Source of the DNA: Heyndrickxia coagulans
Lineage (GTDB): Bacteria; Bacillota; Bacilli; Bacillales; Caldibacillaceae
Reading direction: 5' to 3'
Assembly: GCA_902796085.1 (NCBI GenBank)
Contig: CADBNU010000244.1
Coordinates: 1-34,563, forward strand
DNA length: 34,563 nt
The notes beneath the pieces are model-generated. The model had not been told where the DNA came from. It saw only the letters and a list, made by a program, of their open reading frames with translations, and did not search any database. Positions 18,488-27,434 of this stretch are shown here, one piece after another; positions within the stretch are counted from its first letter, which is position 1; each line of letters starts with the position of its first letter. Made by a program: the position numbers and the translations under genes.

Positions 18488-18496
18488 TGTTATAAT
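18488..18496 (+). promoter_or_regulatory. Candidate extended -10 promoter of cdd-era
   Basis: TGT directly precedes TATAAT (18491-18496), an extended -10 element; the -35 region (TTCATG at 18468-18473, 17 nt spacer) is weak. It would give a leader of about 75 nt before cdd. Confidence 0.5.
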
Positions 18497-18564
18497 ATAT
18501 GGAATTTTTAGAAAATTAATATTAACAAACTCGAATTTATATTGTAAAATAAAATTAAGTGTAA

Positions 18565-19882
<1,318 letters not shown>

Positions 19883-19896
19883 TGGATGATATTAAA

Positions 19897-19912
19897 TTAG
19901 GTTGTCACCTAA
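19897..19912. repeat. Small hairpin between era and yqzL
   Basis: TTAGGT and ACCTAA pair (6 bp) around TGTC 14 nt after the era stop. It has no T run, so it is at best a weak terminator or an mRNA end structure. Confidence 0.3.
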
Positions 19913-20012
19913 AATTGTTAAAATCTTCATTTCATGTTTTTTTAGACTTCGGAAAAAATAATATTAGGTTTAGGTAAAGGCTAGTTTAAAAATTTGAAAG
20001 GTGGAGATTTCC

Positions 20013-20153
20013 ATGTTAAATTTTACTTGGAAGGTTTTTACCCAAACAGGAGATATTGATACGTACCTTCTTTATAAAGAATTAGAAAAGGAAATGGAAG
20101 CAACACCGGATGATGAAATCGAACTAGCAGATACAGATCTTCCTGTAACGTAA
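20013..20153 (+). CDS. yqzL: Small protein YqzL
   Basis: A 46-residue ORF (MLNFTWKVFTQTG at its start, acidic C-terminus) with a strong ribosome-binding site, GAAAGGTGGAG, just upstream of the ATG at 20013. Its position between era and recO and the start M-L-x-F-T-W match the yqzL small-protein family of Bacillaceae. The function is unknown. The protein is acidic, has no membrane segment and no catalytic motif. Together with recO (40 nt downstream) it may form one transcript. Confidence 0.85.
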   Translation: MLNFTWKVFTQTGDIDTYLLYKELEKEMEATPDDEIELADTDLPVT

Positions 20154-20193
20154 CCTAAAACCTTAAGATAGAAATAGTAGGTGACCTTCTTTG

Positions 20194-20940
20194 ATGAAAA
20201 AAATCGAAGGGATTGTTTTACGATCGATCGATTTTGGAGAGTCGAATAAAATTATCACGATTTTTTCGAGGGACTTAGGAAAATTCGGTGCTGTGGCAAG
20301 AGGGGCAAAAAAACCGAAAAGTCGGCTTGCCTCTGTGTCACAGCCTTTTACTTATGGACATTTTATTTGTATGATAGGCAATTCTGGACTGGCGACGATC
20401 CAACAGGGTGAAGTGATTGACACGTTCAGGGGAATTAAAGAAGACCTTTTCTTAACTTCATACACAGCTTACATTGCTGAGCTACTTGATAAAGGAACAG
20501 AGGATAGAAATCACAATCCATTCTTGTTCGAATTACTTTACCAAACAATGAAAGCCATTGAAGAAGGGCATGATCCAGATATTTTAAAAAATATATTTGA
20601 AATAAAAATGTTAACAGTTTTAGGGTTTCATCCTTCATTAGATCATTGTGCCATTTGTGGAAGTAATCATGGCCCTTTTGTTTTTTCTATTAAAGAAGGT
20701 GGAATTCTTTGTGAACGATGTTCTCACCATGATCGTTTTTCGTTAAAAGTTCAACAAGTTACCCTCAAACTTTTACGGTTATTTTATTATTTTGATTTAA
20801 ATCGACTTGGGTCCATAAATGTGAAAGATAAAACAAAGAAAGAATTGGACCTATGTATATCTGCTTATTATGATGAATATTCCGGTATATATTTAAAGAC
20901 CAAGAGGTTTTTACAACAATTAGACAAACTGAAAAAATGA
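20194..20940 (+). CDS. recO: DNA repair protein RecO
   Basis: RecO helps load RecA onto SSB-coated single-stranded DNA in the RecFOR pathway. The 248-residue protein has an N-terminal OB-fold (KIEGIVLRSIDFGESNKIITIFS, and RGAKKPKSRLASVSQPF), a helical region and a zinc knob formed by CAIC and CERC (about residues 151-180). The terminal YYDEYSGIYLKTKRFL is typical. I chose the ATG at 20194, 9 nt after TAGGTGA (20178-20184); an adjacent in-frame TTG at 20191 is the alternative. B. subtilis has glyQ-glyS after recO, but here ccpN follows directly. Confidence 0.96.
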   Translation: MKKIEGIVLRSIDFGESNKIITIFSRDLGKFGAVARGAKKPKSRLASVSQPFTYGHFICMIGNSGLATIQQGEVIDTFRGIKEDLFLTSYTAYIAELLDKGTEDRNHNPFLFELLYQTMKAIEEGHDPDILKNIFEIKMLTVLGFHPSLDHCAICGSNHGPFVFSIKEGGILCERCSHHDRFSLKVQQVTLKLLRLFYYFDLNRLGSINVKDKTKKELDLCISAYYDEYSGIYLKTKRFLQQLDKLKK

Positions 20941-21013
20941 ATTTGTAATTTGAAATTTTTCTAAAAAAGAATGAGTTGAAGGAACATAATCTTTCGTTCG
21001 ACAGAAAATAGTA

Positions 21014-21019
21014 TATAAT
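21014..21019 (+). promoter_or_regulatory. Candidate -10 element of ccpN
   Basis: A perfect TATAAT lies in a very AT-rich region upstream of ccpN, with no good -35 at 16-18 nt. The precise promoter is uncertain. Confidence 0.35.
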
Positions 21020-21028
21020 ATTATTATA

Positions 21029-21039
21029 TATGTTATATA
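21029..21039 (+). promoter_or_regulatory. CcpN-box-like site upstream of ccpN
   Basis: TATGTTATATA matches the published B. subtilis CcpN operator consensus TRTGHYATAYW at all 11 positions, as I recall it. It lies between the TATAAT and the ccpN start and is centred in a dyad (ATATAT, gtt, ATATAT). The background is very AT-rich, so chance occurrence is possible. Confidence 0.4.
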
Positions 21040-21059
21040 TTATTATTCTGTTGTAGGTG

Positions 21060-21692
21060 GTGAGAACGATAGAACTTAGTGATCGTCAAGAAAAGATTAT
21101 TGAAATAGTGAAAGAAAGTGGTCCGATTACAGGTGAGAAAATTGCTGATCGATTAAATTTAACACGGGCAACTTTAAGACCAGATTTAGCTATATTAACA
21201 ATGGCCGGATTCTTAGATGCAAGACCACGTGTCGGTTATTTTTATACAGGAAAAAGCAGTACCCAATTACTATCGGAAAGTGTTAATAAAATAAAAGTTA
21301 ATGAGTATAAATCCATACCCGTCGTTGTCAATGAAAATGTTTCAATTTATGATGCCATTGTTACCATGTTTTTAGAAGATGTGGGGACTTTATTTGTTGT
21401 AGATGATAAAAGTCTATTAGTGGGTGTCCTTTCCAGAAAAGACTGTTTACGAGCTAGCATCGGTAAACAAGAATTGAATTCAGTTCCTGTACATATTATT
21501 ATGACTCGTATGCCGAATATTACAACTTGTAAAAGTGATGATTTATTAATTGATGTTGCTGAAAAACTAATTGAAAAACAAATTGATTCGATCCCAATTG
21601 TTAAAGAAAAGGAAGAAGGACTAGAGGTAATCGGGAGAGTAACTAAATCGAATATTACCAAAGCGTTTGTCACCCTATTTAAAAAAGATTGA
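21060..21692 (+). CDS. ccpN: Gluconeogenesis repressor CcpN
   Basis: CcpN represses the gluconeogenic genes gapB and pckA during glycolytic growth in B. subtilis. The protein (about 210 residues) has an N-terminal winged helix-turn-helix (about 8-65, [27 protein letters not shown]) and two CBS domains (about 80-140 and 145-205), which probably sense nucleotides. The start is uncertain. GTG at 21060 gives M-R-T-I-E-L, close to the remembered homologue, but the best ribosome-binding site (AGGTGGTGA, 21055-21063) overlaps it and is ideally spaced from an ATA at 21069. Downstream yqfL completes the usual operon. Confidence 0.93.
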   Translation: MRTIELSDRQEKIIEIVKESGPITGEKIADRLNLTRATLRPDLAILTMAGFLDARPRVGYFYTGKSSTQLLSESVNKIKVNEYKSIPVVVNENVSIYDAIVTMFLEDVGTLFVVDDKSLLVGVLSRKDCLRASIGKQELNSVPVHIIMTRMPNITTCKSDDLLIDVAEKLIEKQIDSIPIVKEKEEGLEVIGRVTKSNITKAFVTLFKKD

Positions 21693-21712
21693 ACAAGGAG
21701 ATGACCAAACAC

Positions 21713-22516
21713 ATGGCAAGACCACCGATATATATCGTCAGCGATTCAGTAGGGGAAACGGTTGAATTAGTCACGAAGGCAGCAATGAGTCAATTTAACG
21801 GTTCCAAAGCTGATATGAGAAGAGTTCCCTTTGTGGAAGATACAAGTACAATTGATGAAGTTATAACACTTGCAAAAGTAAATCAAGGAATTATTGTTTT
21901 TACATTAGTTAAACCAGAAATGCGTCGCTATTTAGCTGAAAAAGCTGCGGCAGAGAATATTTTTGCCTTTGATGTGCTTGGTCCTTTGTTAGATAAGTTC
22001 CAAGAAATATCAGGTGTCGAACCAAAGAATGAACCGGGGTTAGTACGAAGACTGGATGAAGATTATTTCAAAAAAATTGAAGCGATCGAATTTGCGGTTA
22101 AATATGATGATGGTAAAGATCCAAATGGAATTTTAAAGGCAGATATCGTACTAATCGGTGTATCACGTACATCAAAAACTCCATTATCCCAATTCTTAGC
22201 CTTAAAACGATATAAAGTTGCTAATGTACCAATCGTACCGGAAGTCGATCCACCAGAAGAACTTGAAAAGATTGACCCAAAAAAATGCATCGGATTAAAG
22301 ATAAGCCCTGATAAATTAGCGCATATACGTAAGGAAAGGTTATTGTCACTTGGACTTGATGAAACAGCATATTATGCCAATCTGGAACGCATAAAAAAAG
22401 AACTTGCCTATTTTGAAAAAATCGTCGAAAAGATTGGTTGTCATGTTGTCGATGTTACGAATAAAGCTGTTGAAGAAACGGCAAATGTAATCATTGAACT
22501 ATTAATGAAAAATTAA
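21713..22516 (+). CDS. yqfL: Pyruvate, phosphate dikinase regulatory protein (YqfL)
   Basis: A bifunctional regulator family: it inactivates pyruvate phosphate dikinase (or PEP synthase) by ADP-dependent phosphorylation and reactivates it by Pi-dependent dephosphorylation. The 267-residue protein has [14 protein letters not shown] at the N-terminus, the P-loop-like [12 protein letters not shown], and [13 protein letters not shown] followed by [11 protein letters not shown], all signatures of the DUF299 family. The ATG at 21713 follows AAGGAGATGA. It is 20 nt after ccpN, so a carbon-flux repressor and a carbon-flux enzyme regulator are coexpressed. The target here is not visible in this window. 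Confidence 0.95.
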   Translation: MARPPIYIVSDSVGETVELVTKAAMSQFNGSKADMRRVPFVEDTSTIDEVITLAKVNQGIIVFTLVKPEMRRYLAEKAAAENIFAFDVLGPLLDKFQEISGVEPKNEPGLVRRLDEDYFKKIEAIEFAVKYDDGKDPNGILKADIVLIGVSRTSKTPLSQFLALKRYKVANVPIVPEVDPPEELEKIDPKKCIGLKISPDKLAHIRKERLLSLGLDETAYYANLERIKKELAYFEKIVEKIGCHVVDVTNKAVEETANVIIELLMKN

Positions 22517-22546
22517 AATTTTATCGTAAATGAATTTTATAGGCTT

Positions 22547-22585
22547 AAGAAAAAGGTTGTTTATTTATAGACAACCCTTTTTCTT
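22547..22585 (+). terminator. Terminator after ccpN-yqfL
   Basis: AAGAAAAAGGTTGT (22547-22560) pairs with ACAACCCTTTTTCTT (22571-22585, one bulged C); the T-rich 3' arm acts as the T tract. Confidence 0.85.
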
Positions 22586-22767
22586 GTTCGCATATTTTTT
22601 TGTGGAAAATTTCTTCAAAATATACTATAATAAAAAATTGTATGAAAAATTGTCTAAAAAGAGGTTTAGATTAAAGCAATATAGAATAGACTATTTAGTG
22701 TAGAAAGTCAAGTAAAAAAATATATTCGACAAAGTATTCTTTTTATATGTGAAAAATGTCTTTAAAA

Positions 22768-22796
22768 GAAGGAATTTGTGGAGTGATGTAGAATAA
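22768..22796 (+). promoter_or_regulatory. SigH promoter of dnaG-sigA
   Basis: GAAGGAATT (22768-22776), an 11-nt spacer and GTAGAATAA (22788-22796) match the SigH consensus (RnAGGAwWW, 11-12, RnnGAATWW) at every defined position. In B. subtilis the sigA operon also has a SigH promoter, induced at the onset of sporulation. It lies within the 331-nt gap between the yqfL terminator and dnaG. Confidence 0.8.
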
Positions 22797-22840
22797 GTAA
22801 TATGCAATCACATAAAACTACATAACTTACTATCACACCG

Positions 22841-22863
22841 TCAAATTTTTTGTCGAAATTTGA
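22841..22863. repeat. Inverted repeat overlapping a dnaG promoter
   Basis: TCAAATTT (22841-22848) and AAATTTGA (22856-22863) are perfect complements separated by 7 nt. The right arm overlaps the -35 of the candidate SigA promoter at 22860. Confidence 0.45.
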
Positions 22864-22888
22864 AGGATTTCTCTTTTGAAAATAGAAT
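22860..22888 (+). promoter_or_regulatory. Candidate SigA promoter proximal to dnaG
   Basis: TTGAAG (22860-22865), a 17-nt spacer and TAGAAT (22883-22888), giving a leader of roughly 22 nt that still contains the dnaG ribosome-binding site. Farther upstream TATACTATAAT at 22621-22631 may be another -10 region but lacks a good -35. Confidence 0.5.
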
Positions 22889-22916
22889 ATATATTTATAT
22901 GGATGGAGATGTTCTC

Positions 22917-24719
22917 ATGGCAGAACGTATTCCTGAGGAAATTATTAATGAGATTCGACAGTCCGTTGACATCGTAGATATTATTAGTGAATATGTTCAG
23001 CTGAAAAAACAAGGACGTAATTATTTTGGGATTTGCCCATTCCATAGTGAGAATACGCCTTCTTTTTCCGTTTCTCCAGAAAAGCAAATCTTTCATTGTT
23101 TTGGTTGTCATGCAGGAGGCAATGTTTTCTCATTTTTAATGGATATTGAAGGAATATCTTTTCAAGAAGCTGCTATTCGGCTTGCTGAAAAAGCAAATAT
23201 ACCGTTGGAATTAAAAACAACTAGCAGTCATATGCGTTTACCAACGGAAACTGAGAAGATGATGAGAGCACACGAGCTTTTGAGACAGTTTTACCATCAT
23301 ATATTAGTGAATACGAATAAAGGTCAGGAAGCACTAGAATACTTACAACAACGGAATTTTACGAGGGAAATAATCGATTATTTTCAAATCGGTTATTGTT
23401 TAGATGAATGGGATACAAGCTTGAAGTTTTTAAAGGCAAAAGGTTTTGATGAAGACATTCTTGAAAAGGCTGGCCTTATTATTCGTGGTGAAAAAAACAA
23501 TACGTATTTTGACCGGTTTCGCGGTCGTATTATTTTTCCTATTTCTGATTATAAAGGGAATACGGTTGCATTTTCAGGACGAGTGTTAGGGAATGGTCAA
23601 CCTAAATATTTAAATAGTCCTGAAACTCCAATATTCCAAAAAAGTCAAACATTGTTTAACTTTCACAATGCTCGGGTAGCCATACGTAAAAAACAATCGG
23701 TTGTGCTTTTTGAAGGATTTGCTGATTGTATTGCCGCTTTCAGTGCTGGAATTGAAAATGGAATTGGCACAATGGGGACGGCTCTAACTGAGGAACATAT
23801 TCATTTAATAAAGAGAAATACGGATCAAGTCATTCTTTGTTTCGATGCAGATATGGCCGGACAAAACGCAACTTTAAAAGCAGGTGAAATGCTTTCAAAT
23901 GCAGGTTGTGTAGTCCGAGTAGCAATCATTCCTGATGGCAAGGATCCTGATGAATACATTATTAAGAATGGTGCAGAGCTTTTCAAAAATGTAGTCATTG
24001 GTGGAAGCATTCCTTTTATGTCCTTTAAAATGAGGTTTTTCCGAATAGGAAAAAATCTTGACAATGAAGGAGATCGACTGGCTTATATCGAAAAAGTACT
24101 TGAAGAAATTAGTAAGTTAGACAATGCAGTTGAACGTGATATATACTTACGGCAACTAGCAGAAGAATTTTCCCTTTCTTTAGATGCTTTAAAACAGCAA
24201 CAGCGAAAAATTTTCTATTCAATACGAAGGGAAACAACAAAGGATAATGCTGTAAAACAGCAAAAACTGTCGTTAATTAAGCAGGATAAAAAATTACCCC
24301 CTGCATATTATAACGCTGAGAGGTTGTTAATAGCCCATATGTTAAGAAATGCATCTTTTGCTATGAAAGTTCAAGATGCACTAAAACAAGTACCGTTTCA
24401 TATTGATGAACACCAGGCGATCGTTACTTATCTTTATGCCTTTTATGAAGACGGAAATGCACCAGATTTAAGCAATTTTTTAAATTTTATTCAGGATCAA
24501 CACTTAAAGAATATTGTAGCTGAAATTGGAATGATGACAATATCTGAAGAAATTTCTGATAAGGAATTTAAAGATTATATTAAACAAATTTCTAATTATC
24601 ATTATAAATTAAAAATAGAAAAAAAAATCGAAGAAGGTAAAAAGGCAGAGCGAGAAAAAGATTTTATAAAAGCTGCTGAAATACTAAAAGAAATTATCGC
24701 TTTAAAAAAGTCGCTTTAA
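22917..24719 (+). CDS. dnaG: DNA primase DnaG
   Basis: DnaG makes RNA primers for replication. The 600-residue protein has the N-terminal zinc-binding domain with C40, H43, C61 and C64 (GICPFHSENTPSF, HCFGCHAGG), the RNA-polymerase core including PISDYKGNTVAFSGRVLG and PKYLNSPET, the TOPRIM segment LFEGFADCIAAF with CFDADMAGQ, and a C-terminal helicase-interaction domain. The ATG at 22917 follows GGATGGAGATG (22901-22911). sigA starts 21 nt after its stop. B. subtilis has yqxD just upstream; here that place holds only promoter DNA. Confidence 0.97.
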   Translation: MAERIPEEIINEIRQSVDIVDIISEYVQLKKQGRNYFGICPFHSENTPSFSVSPEKQIFHCFGCHAGGNVFSFLMDIEGISFQEAAIRLAEKANIPLELKTTSSHMRLPTETEKMMRAHELLRQFYHHILVNTNKGQEALEYLQQRNFTREIIDYFQIGYCLDEWDTSLKFLKAKGFDEDILEKAGLIIRGEKNNTYFDRFRGRIIFPISDYKGNTVAFSGRVLGNGQPKYLNSPETPIFQKSQTLFNFHNARVAIRKKQSVVLFEGFADCIAAFSAGIENGIGTMGTALTEEHIHLIKRNTDQVILCFDADMAGQNATLKAGEMLSNAGCVVRVAIIPDGKDPDEYIIKNGAELFKNVVIGGSIPFMSFKMRFFRIGKNLDNEGDRLAYIEKVLEEISKLDNAVERDIYLRQLAEEFSLSLDALKQQQRKIFYSIRRETTKDNAVKQQKLSLIKQDKKLPPAYYNAERLLIAHMLRNASFAMKVQDALKQVPFHIDEHQAIVTYLYAFYEDGNAPDLSNFLNFIQDQHLKNIVAEIGMMTISEEISDKEFKDYIKQISNYHYKLKIEKKIEEGKKAEREKDFIKAAEILKEIIALKKSL

Positions 24720-24740
24720 TTGTTGGAAGGAGGGGAACCA

Positions 24741-25871
24741 ATGGCTGAAAAGTCAGCACGTTCCAAAGAGATTGATACAGAATTATCATTAGAACAAGCT
24801 AAAGAACAAATTACGGCTTTAGGAAAACAAAAAGGTGTACTTTCATATGATACCATTGCAGAAAAATTGAGCAAATTTGACGTCGATGCCGATCAAATGG
24901 ATGAATTTTACGATCAATTAACAGAACAAGGAATTCAGTTGGTTGAACAAGAAATGAAAGATTCAGATTCTGATGATGTTGATATTGATGACGACAGTGA
25001 AGAAGAATTTGATTTAAATGATTTAAGTGTTCCACCAGGAGTGAAAATTAATGACCCGGTCCGAATGTATTTAAAGGAAATCGGCCGTGTTGATCTTCTT
25101 ACTCCTGAGGAAGAGATTGCGCTAGCTGAACGTATTGCACAAGGAGACGAAGAAGCCAAAAGAAGACTTGCTGAAGCCAATTTAAGACTTGTCGTTTCCA
25201 TAGCGAAAAGATATGTCGGTCGCGGCATGCTATTTTTAGATTTAATACAAGAAGGTAATATGGGATTAATTAAAGCTGTTGAAAAGTTTGATTATAAAAA
25301 AGGCTTCAAATTTAGTACTTATGCCACATGGTGGATTCGGCAAGCAATTACAAGAGCAATTGCTGACCAAGCAAGAACAATTCGTATTCCAGTTCATATG
25401 GTAGAAACCATTAATAAATTAGTAAGGGTACAGCGTCAATTGCTTCAAGATTTAGGTCGTGAACCAACACCAGAAGAAATTGCTGAAGAAATGGATTTAA
25501 CGCCAGAAAAAGTTCGTGAAATATTAAAAATTGCTCAAGAGCCTGTTTCACTAGAAACACCTATAGGTGAAGAAGACGATTCTCATCTAGGTGATTTTAT
25601 TGAAGATCATGAGGCTACCTCACCTGCAGATCATGCGGCTTATGAAATGCTTAAAGAACAACTTGAAGATGTTCTTGATACATTAACAGACCGTGAAGAA
25701 AATGTTCTACGTTTACGTTTTGGTTTGGACGACGGGCGCACACGTACCCTTGAAGAAGTTGGTAAAGTCTTCGGTGTAACACGTGAACGTATCCGTCAAA
25801 TTGAAGCAAAAGCGCTAAGAAAATTAAGACATCCAAGTCGTAGTAAACGTTTAAAAGACTTCTTAGAATAA
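24741..25871 (+). CDS. sigA: Principal sigma factor SigA (RpoD)
   Basis: The housekeeping sigma factor that directs RNA polymerase to TTGACA/TATAAT promoters. The ATG at 24741 follows GGAAGGAGGGG (24725-24735), giving 376 residues. Region 1.1 with an Asp/Glu-rich stretch (about 75-95) is followed by region 1.2 ([11 protein letters not shown]), region 2 ([17 protein letters not shown], then [20 protein letters not shown]), region 3 and region 4 with the helix-turn-helix [20 protein letters not shown]. Unlike E. coli RpoD it lacks the long non-conserved insert. It is cotranscribed with dnaG and ends at a strong terminator. Confidence 0.98.
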   Translation: MAEKSARSKEIDTELSLEQAKEQITALGKQKGVLSYDTIAEKLSKFDVDADQMDEFYDQLTEQGIQLVEQEMKDSDSDDVDIDDDSEEEFDLNDLSVPPGVKINDPVRMYLKEIGRVDLLTPEEEIALAERIAQGDEEAKRRLAEANLRLVVSIAKRYVGRGMLFLDLIQEGNMGLIKAVEKFDYKKGFKFSTYATWWIRQAITRAIADQARTIRIPVHMVETINKLVRVQRQLLQDLGREPTPEEIAEEMDLTPEKVREILKIAQEPVSLETPIGEEDDSHLGDFIEDHEATSPADHAAYEMLKEQLEDVLDTLTDREENVLRLRFGLDDGRTRTLEEVGKVFGVTRERIRQIEAKALRKLRHPSRSKRLKDFLE

Positions 25872-25878
25872 CTTTTCC

Positions 25879-25910
25879 AAGGTTTGTCATTTGATGACAA
25901 GCCTTTTTTT
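25879..25910 (+). terminator. Terminator after sigA
   Basis: AAGGTTTGTCAT (25879-25890) pairs with ATGACAAGCCTT (25894-25905, one G-T pair) around TTG, followed by further T residues. Confidence 0.9.
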
Positions 25911-25986
25911 ATGTCTAAAATTACGAAGTAGTTAACTTGGAAATCCATTTAACCGCTTTCATAATCTATTTTAAATAAATGAAACT

Positions 25987-26000
25987 GAATTTGCAAATTC
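25987..26000. promoter_or_regulatory. Perfect 14-bp palindrome, putative operator of acd
   Basis: GAATTTGCAAATTC reads the same on both strands and overlaps the -35 hexamer TTGCAA (25991-25996) of a candidate promoter, 100 nt upstream of the acyl-CoA dehydrogenase start. The regulator is not known; a fatty-acid-responsive TetR-type repressor is one guess. Confidence 0.5.
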
Positions 26001-26020
26001 CATTTGAACTATTTTATAAA
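25991..26020 (+). promoter_or_regulatory. Candidate SigA promoter of acd
   Basis: TTGCAA (25991-25996) and TATAAA (26015-26020) are 18 nt apart. A second possibility is TTGAAC (26004-26009) with TATACA (26026-26031), 16 nt apart. Confidence 0.45.
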
Positions 26021-26100
26021 TTGATTATACATTTAAAATATTCTAAAATCAATAGTAGCAACACTTCAAAAAATTGACAGAAGACAAGGGGGATATAACA

Positions 26101-27240
26101 GTGAATTGGGATTTGACAAGTGAACAACAATTAATTCAAAAAACGATTCGTGAATTTGCAGAGGAGGTCGTAGCTAAAGGAGCCATTGAACGGGATCAGA
26201 CGAAAGCGTTTCCGAAAGAAATATTTCAACAACTGGCTGAATTAGGTATGCTGGGACTACCATTTCCAGAGAAATATGGAGGTGCAGGTAGTGACACGAT
26301 TAGCTTTGCTATAGTCGTAGAAGAATTGAGTAAAGCATGTGCATCCACTGGAATTACATATTCTGCTCATATATCATTAGGAGCAGCTCCTATATATTTA
26401 TTTGGTACAGAAGAACAAAAAGAAAAGTACTTAACTCCGTTATGTACAGGTGAGTCATTAGGTGCCTTTGGACTTACCGAACCGGAAGCTGGTTCAGATG
26501 CTGGTGGAACTAGAACAACAGCAACTTCAATGGGGGATTTTTATGTTATTAATGGGAATAAATGTTTTATTACAAATGCAAGTTATGCAAAATTCTTAGC
26601 ACTCACCGCGATCACGGATAAAAATGGATCAGAAAAGGAAATTAGCGCCATCATTGTACCAACAGATGCAGAGGGATTTACGATTCGAGATAATTACGAG
26701 AAAATGGGGTTAAATGCCTCAAATACGACTGAATTAATTTTAGAGAATGTAAAAGTTCCGAAGGAAAATTTACTTGGTAAACGTGGACAAGGCTTTAAAC
26801 AATTTTTAATTACTTTAGATGGAGGAAGAATTGGGATTGGCGCAATGGCTGTTGGTATTGCTCAAGCTGCCTATGAGAAAGCTTTAAAATATGCTAAAGA
26901 ACGAAAACAGTTTGGCAAATCATTATCACATTTTCAAGCCATTCAATTTAAATTAGCGGATATGGCTTTAAAAATAGAATTAGCAAGAAATATGGTCTAT
27001 AAGGCTGCATGGTTGAAAGATCAAGGAAGACCATTTACGAAAGAAGCAGCAATGTGTAAATTATACGCCTCAGAAGTTTGTATGGAGATTACTAGTCAAG
27101 CCGTTCAAATTCATGGTGGCTATGGATACATGCGTGAATATGAGGTAGAACGTTATATGCGCGATGCGAAATTGTTAGAAATCGGTGAAGGAACATCTGA
27201 AGTTCAACGGATGGTGATTGCAAGACAAATTGGTTGCTGA
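26101..27240 (+). CDS. Acyl-CoA dehydrogenase (short-chain/butyryl-CoA type)
   Basis: An FAD-dependent acyl-CoA dehydrogenase that forms the trans-2,3 double bond in the first step of fatty-acid or branched-chain acyl-CoA breakdown, passing electrons to ETF. The 379-residue protein has the expected order: helical N-terminus, GAFGLTEPEAGSDAGGT and FITNASYA (FAD and substrate signature 1), then C-terminal QIHGGYGYMREYEVERYMRDA and EIGEGTSEVQR, whose glutamate in GEGTSE is the likely catalytic base. I chose GTG at 26101, 7 nt after AAGGGGGA (26086-26093). It lies alone between sigA and cccA with its own candidate promoter and terminator. The exact chain-length preference cannot be read from sequence by eye. 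Confidence 0.93.
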   Translation: MNWDLTSEQQLIQKTIREFAEEVVAKGAIERDQTKAFPKEIFQQLAELGMLGLPFPEKYGGAGSDTISFAIVVEELSKACASTGITYSAHISLGAAPIYLFGTEEQKEKYLTPLCTGESLGAFGLTEPEAGSDAGGTRTTATSMGDFYVINGNKCFITNASYAKFLALTAITDKNGSEKEISAIIVPTDAEGFTIRDNYEKMGLNASNTTELILENVKVPKENLLGKRGQGFKQFLITLDGGRIGIGAMAVGIAQAAYEKALKYAKERKQFGKSLSHFQAIQFKLADMALKIELARNMVYKAAWLKDQGRPFTKEAAMCKLYASEVCMEITSQAVQIHGGYGYMREYEVERYMRDAKLLEIGEGTSEVQRMVIARQIGC

Positions 27241-27257
27241 TGATGCAACGATAATGT

Positions 27258-27289
27258 AAAACGAGGATTGTTCTATTCATCCTCGTTTT
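27258..27289 (+). terminator. Terminator after acyl-CoA dehydrogenase
   Basis: AAAACGAGGAT (27258-27268) and ATCCTCGTTTT (27279-27289) form a perfect 11-bp stem ending in T residues. Confidence 0.85.
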
Positions 27290-27306
27290 CTAATACAGAA
27301 AACATT

Positions 27307-27336
27307 TTGACAGAATTGTGAAATGTTTGGGTAAAA
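27307..27336 (+). promoter_or_regulatory. Candidate promoter region of cccA
   Basis: A perfect TTGACA (27307-27312) is followed by GTAAAA at 18 nt, a poor -10. TAAAAT at 27372-27377 with TTTAAC (27349-27354, 17 nt) is an alternative nearer the gene. Confidence 0.35.
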
Positions 27337-27434
27337 CATACATAACACTTTAACTTCCTGTCTATTTCAAGTAAAATAAGAATAGTTTGTAAATGCTTTT
27401 TATTTTTAGTATTCTCATAAAGGGAGAGTGGGAA

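Noticed and set aside
24935-25228. Open frames opposite the acidic region of sigA
   Set aside because: They arise from the repetitive GAT/GAA codons of region 1.1 read in reverse; low-complexity products with no initiation signal.
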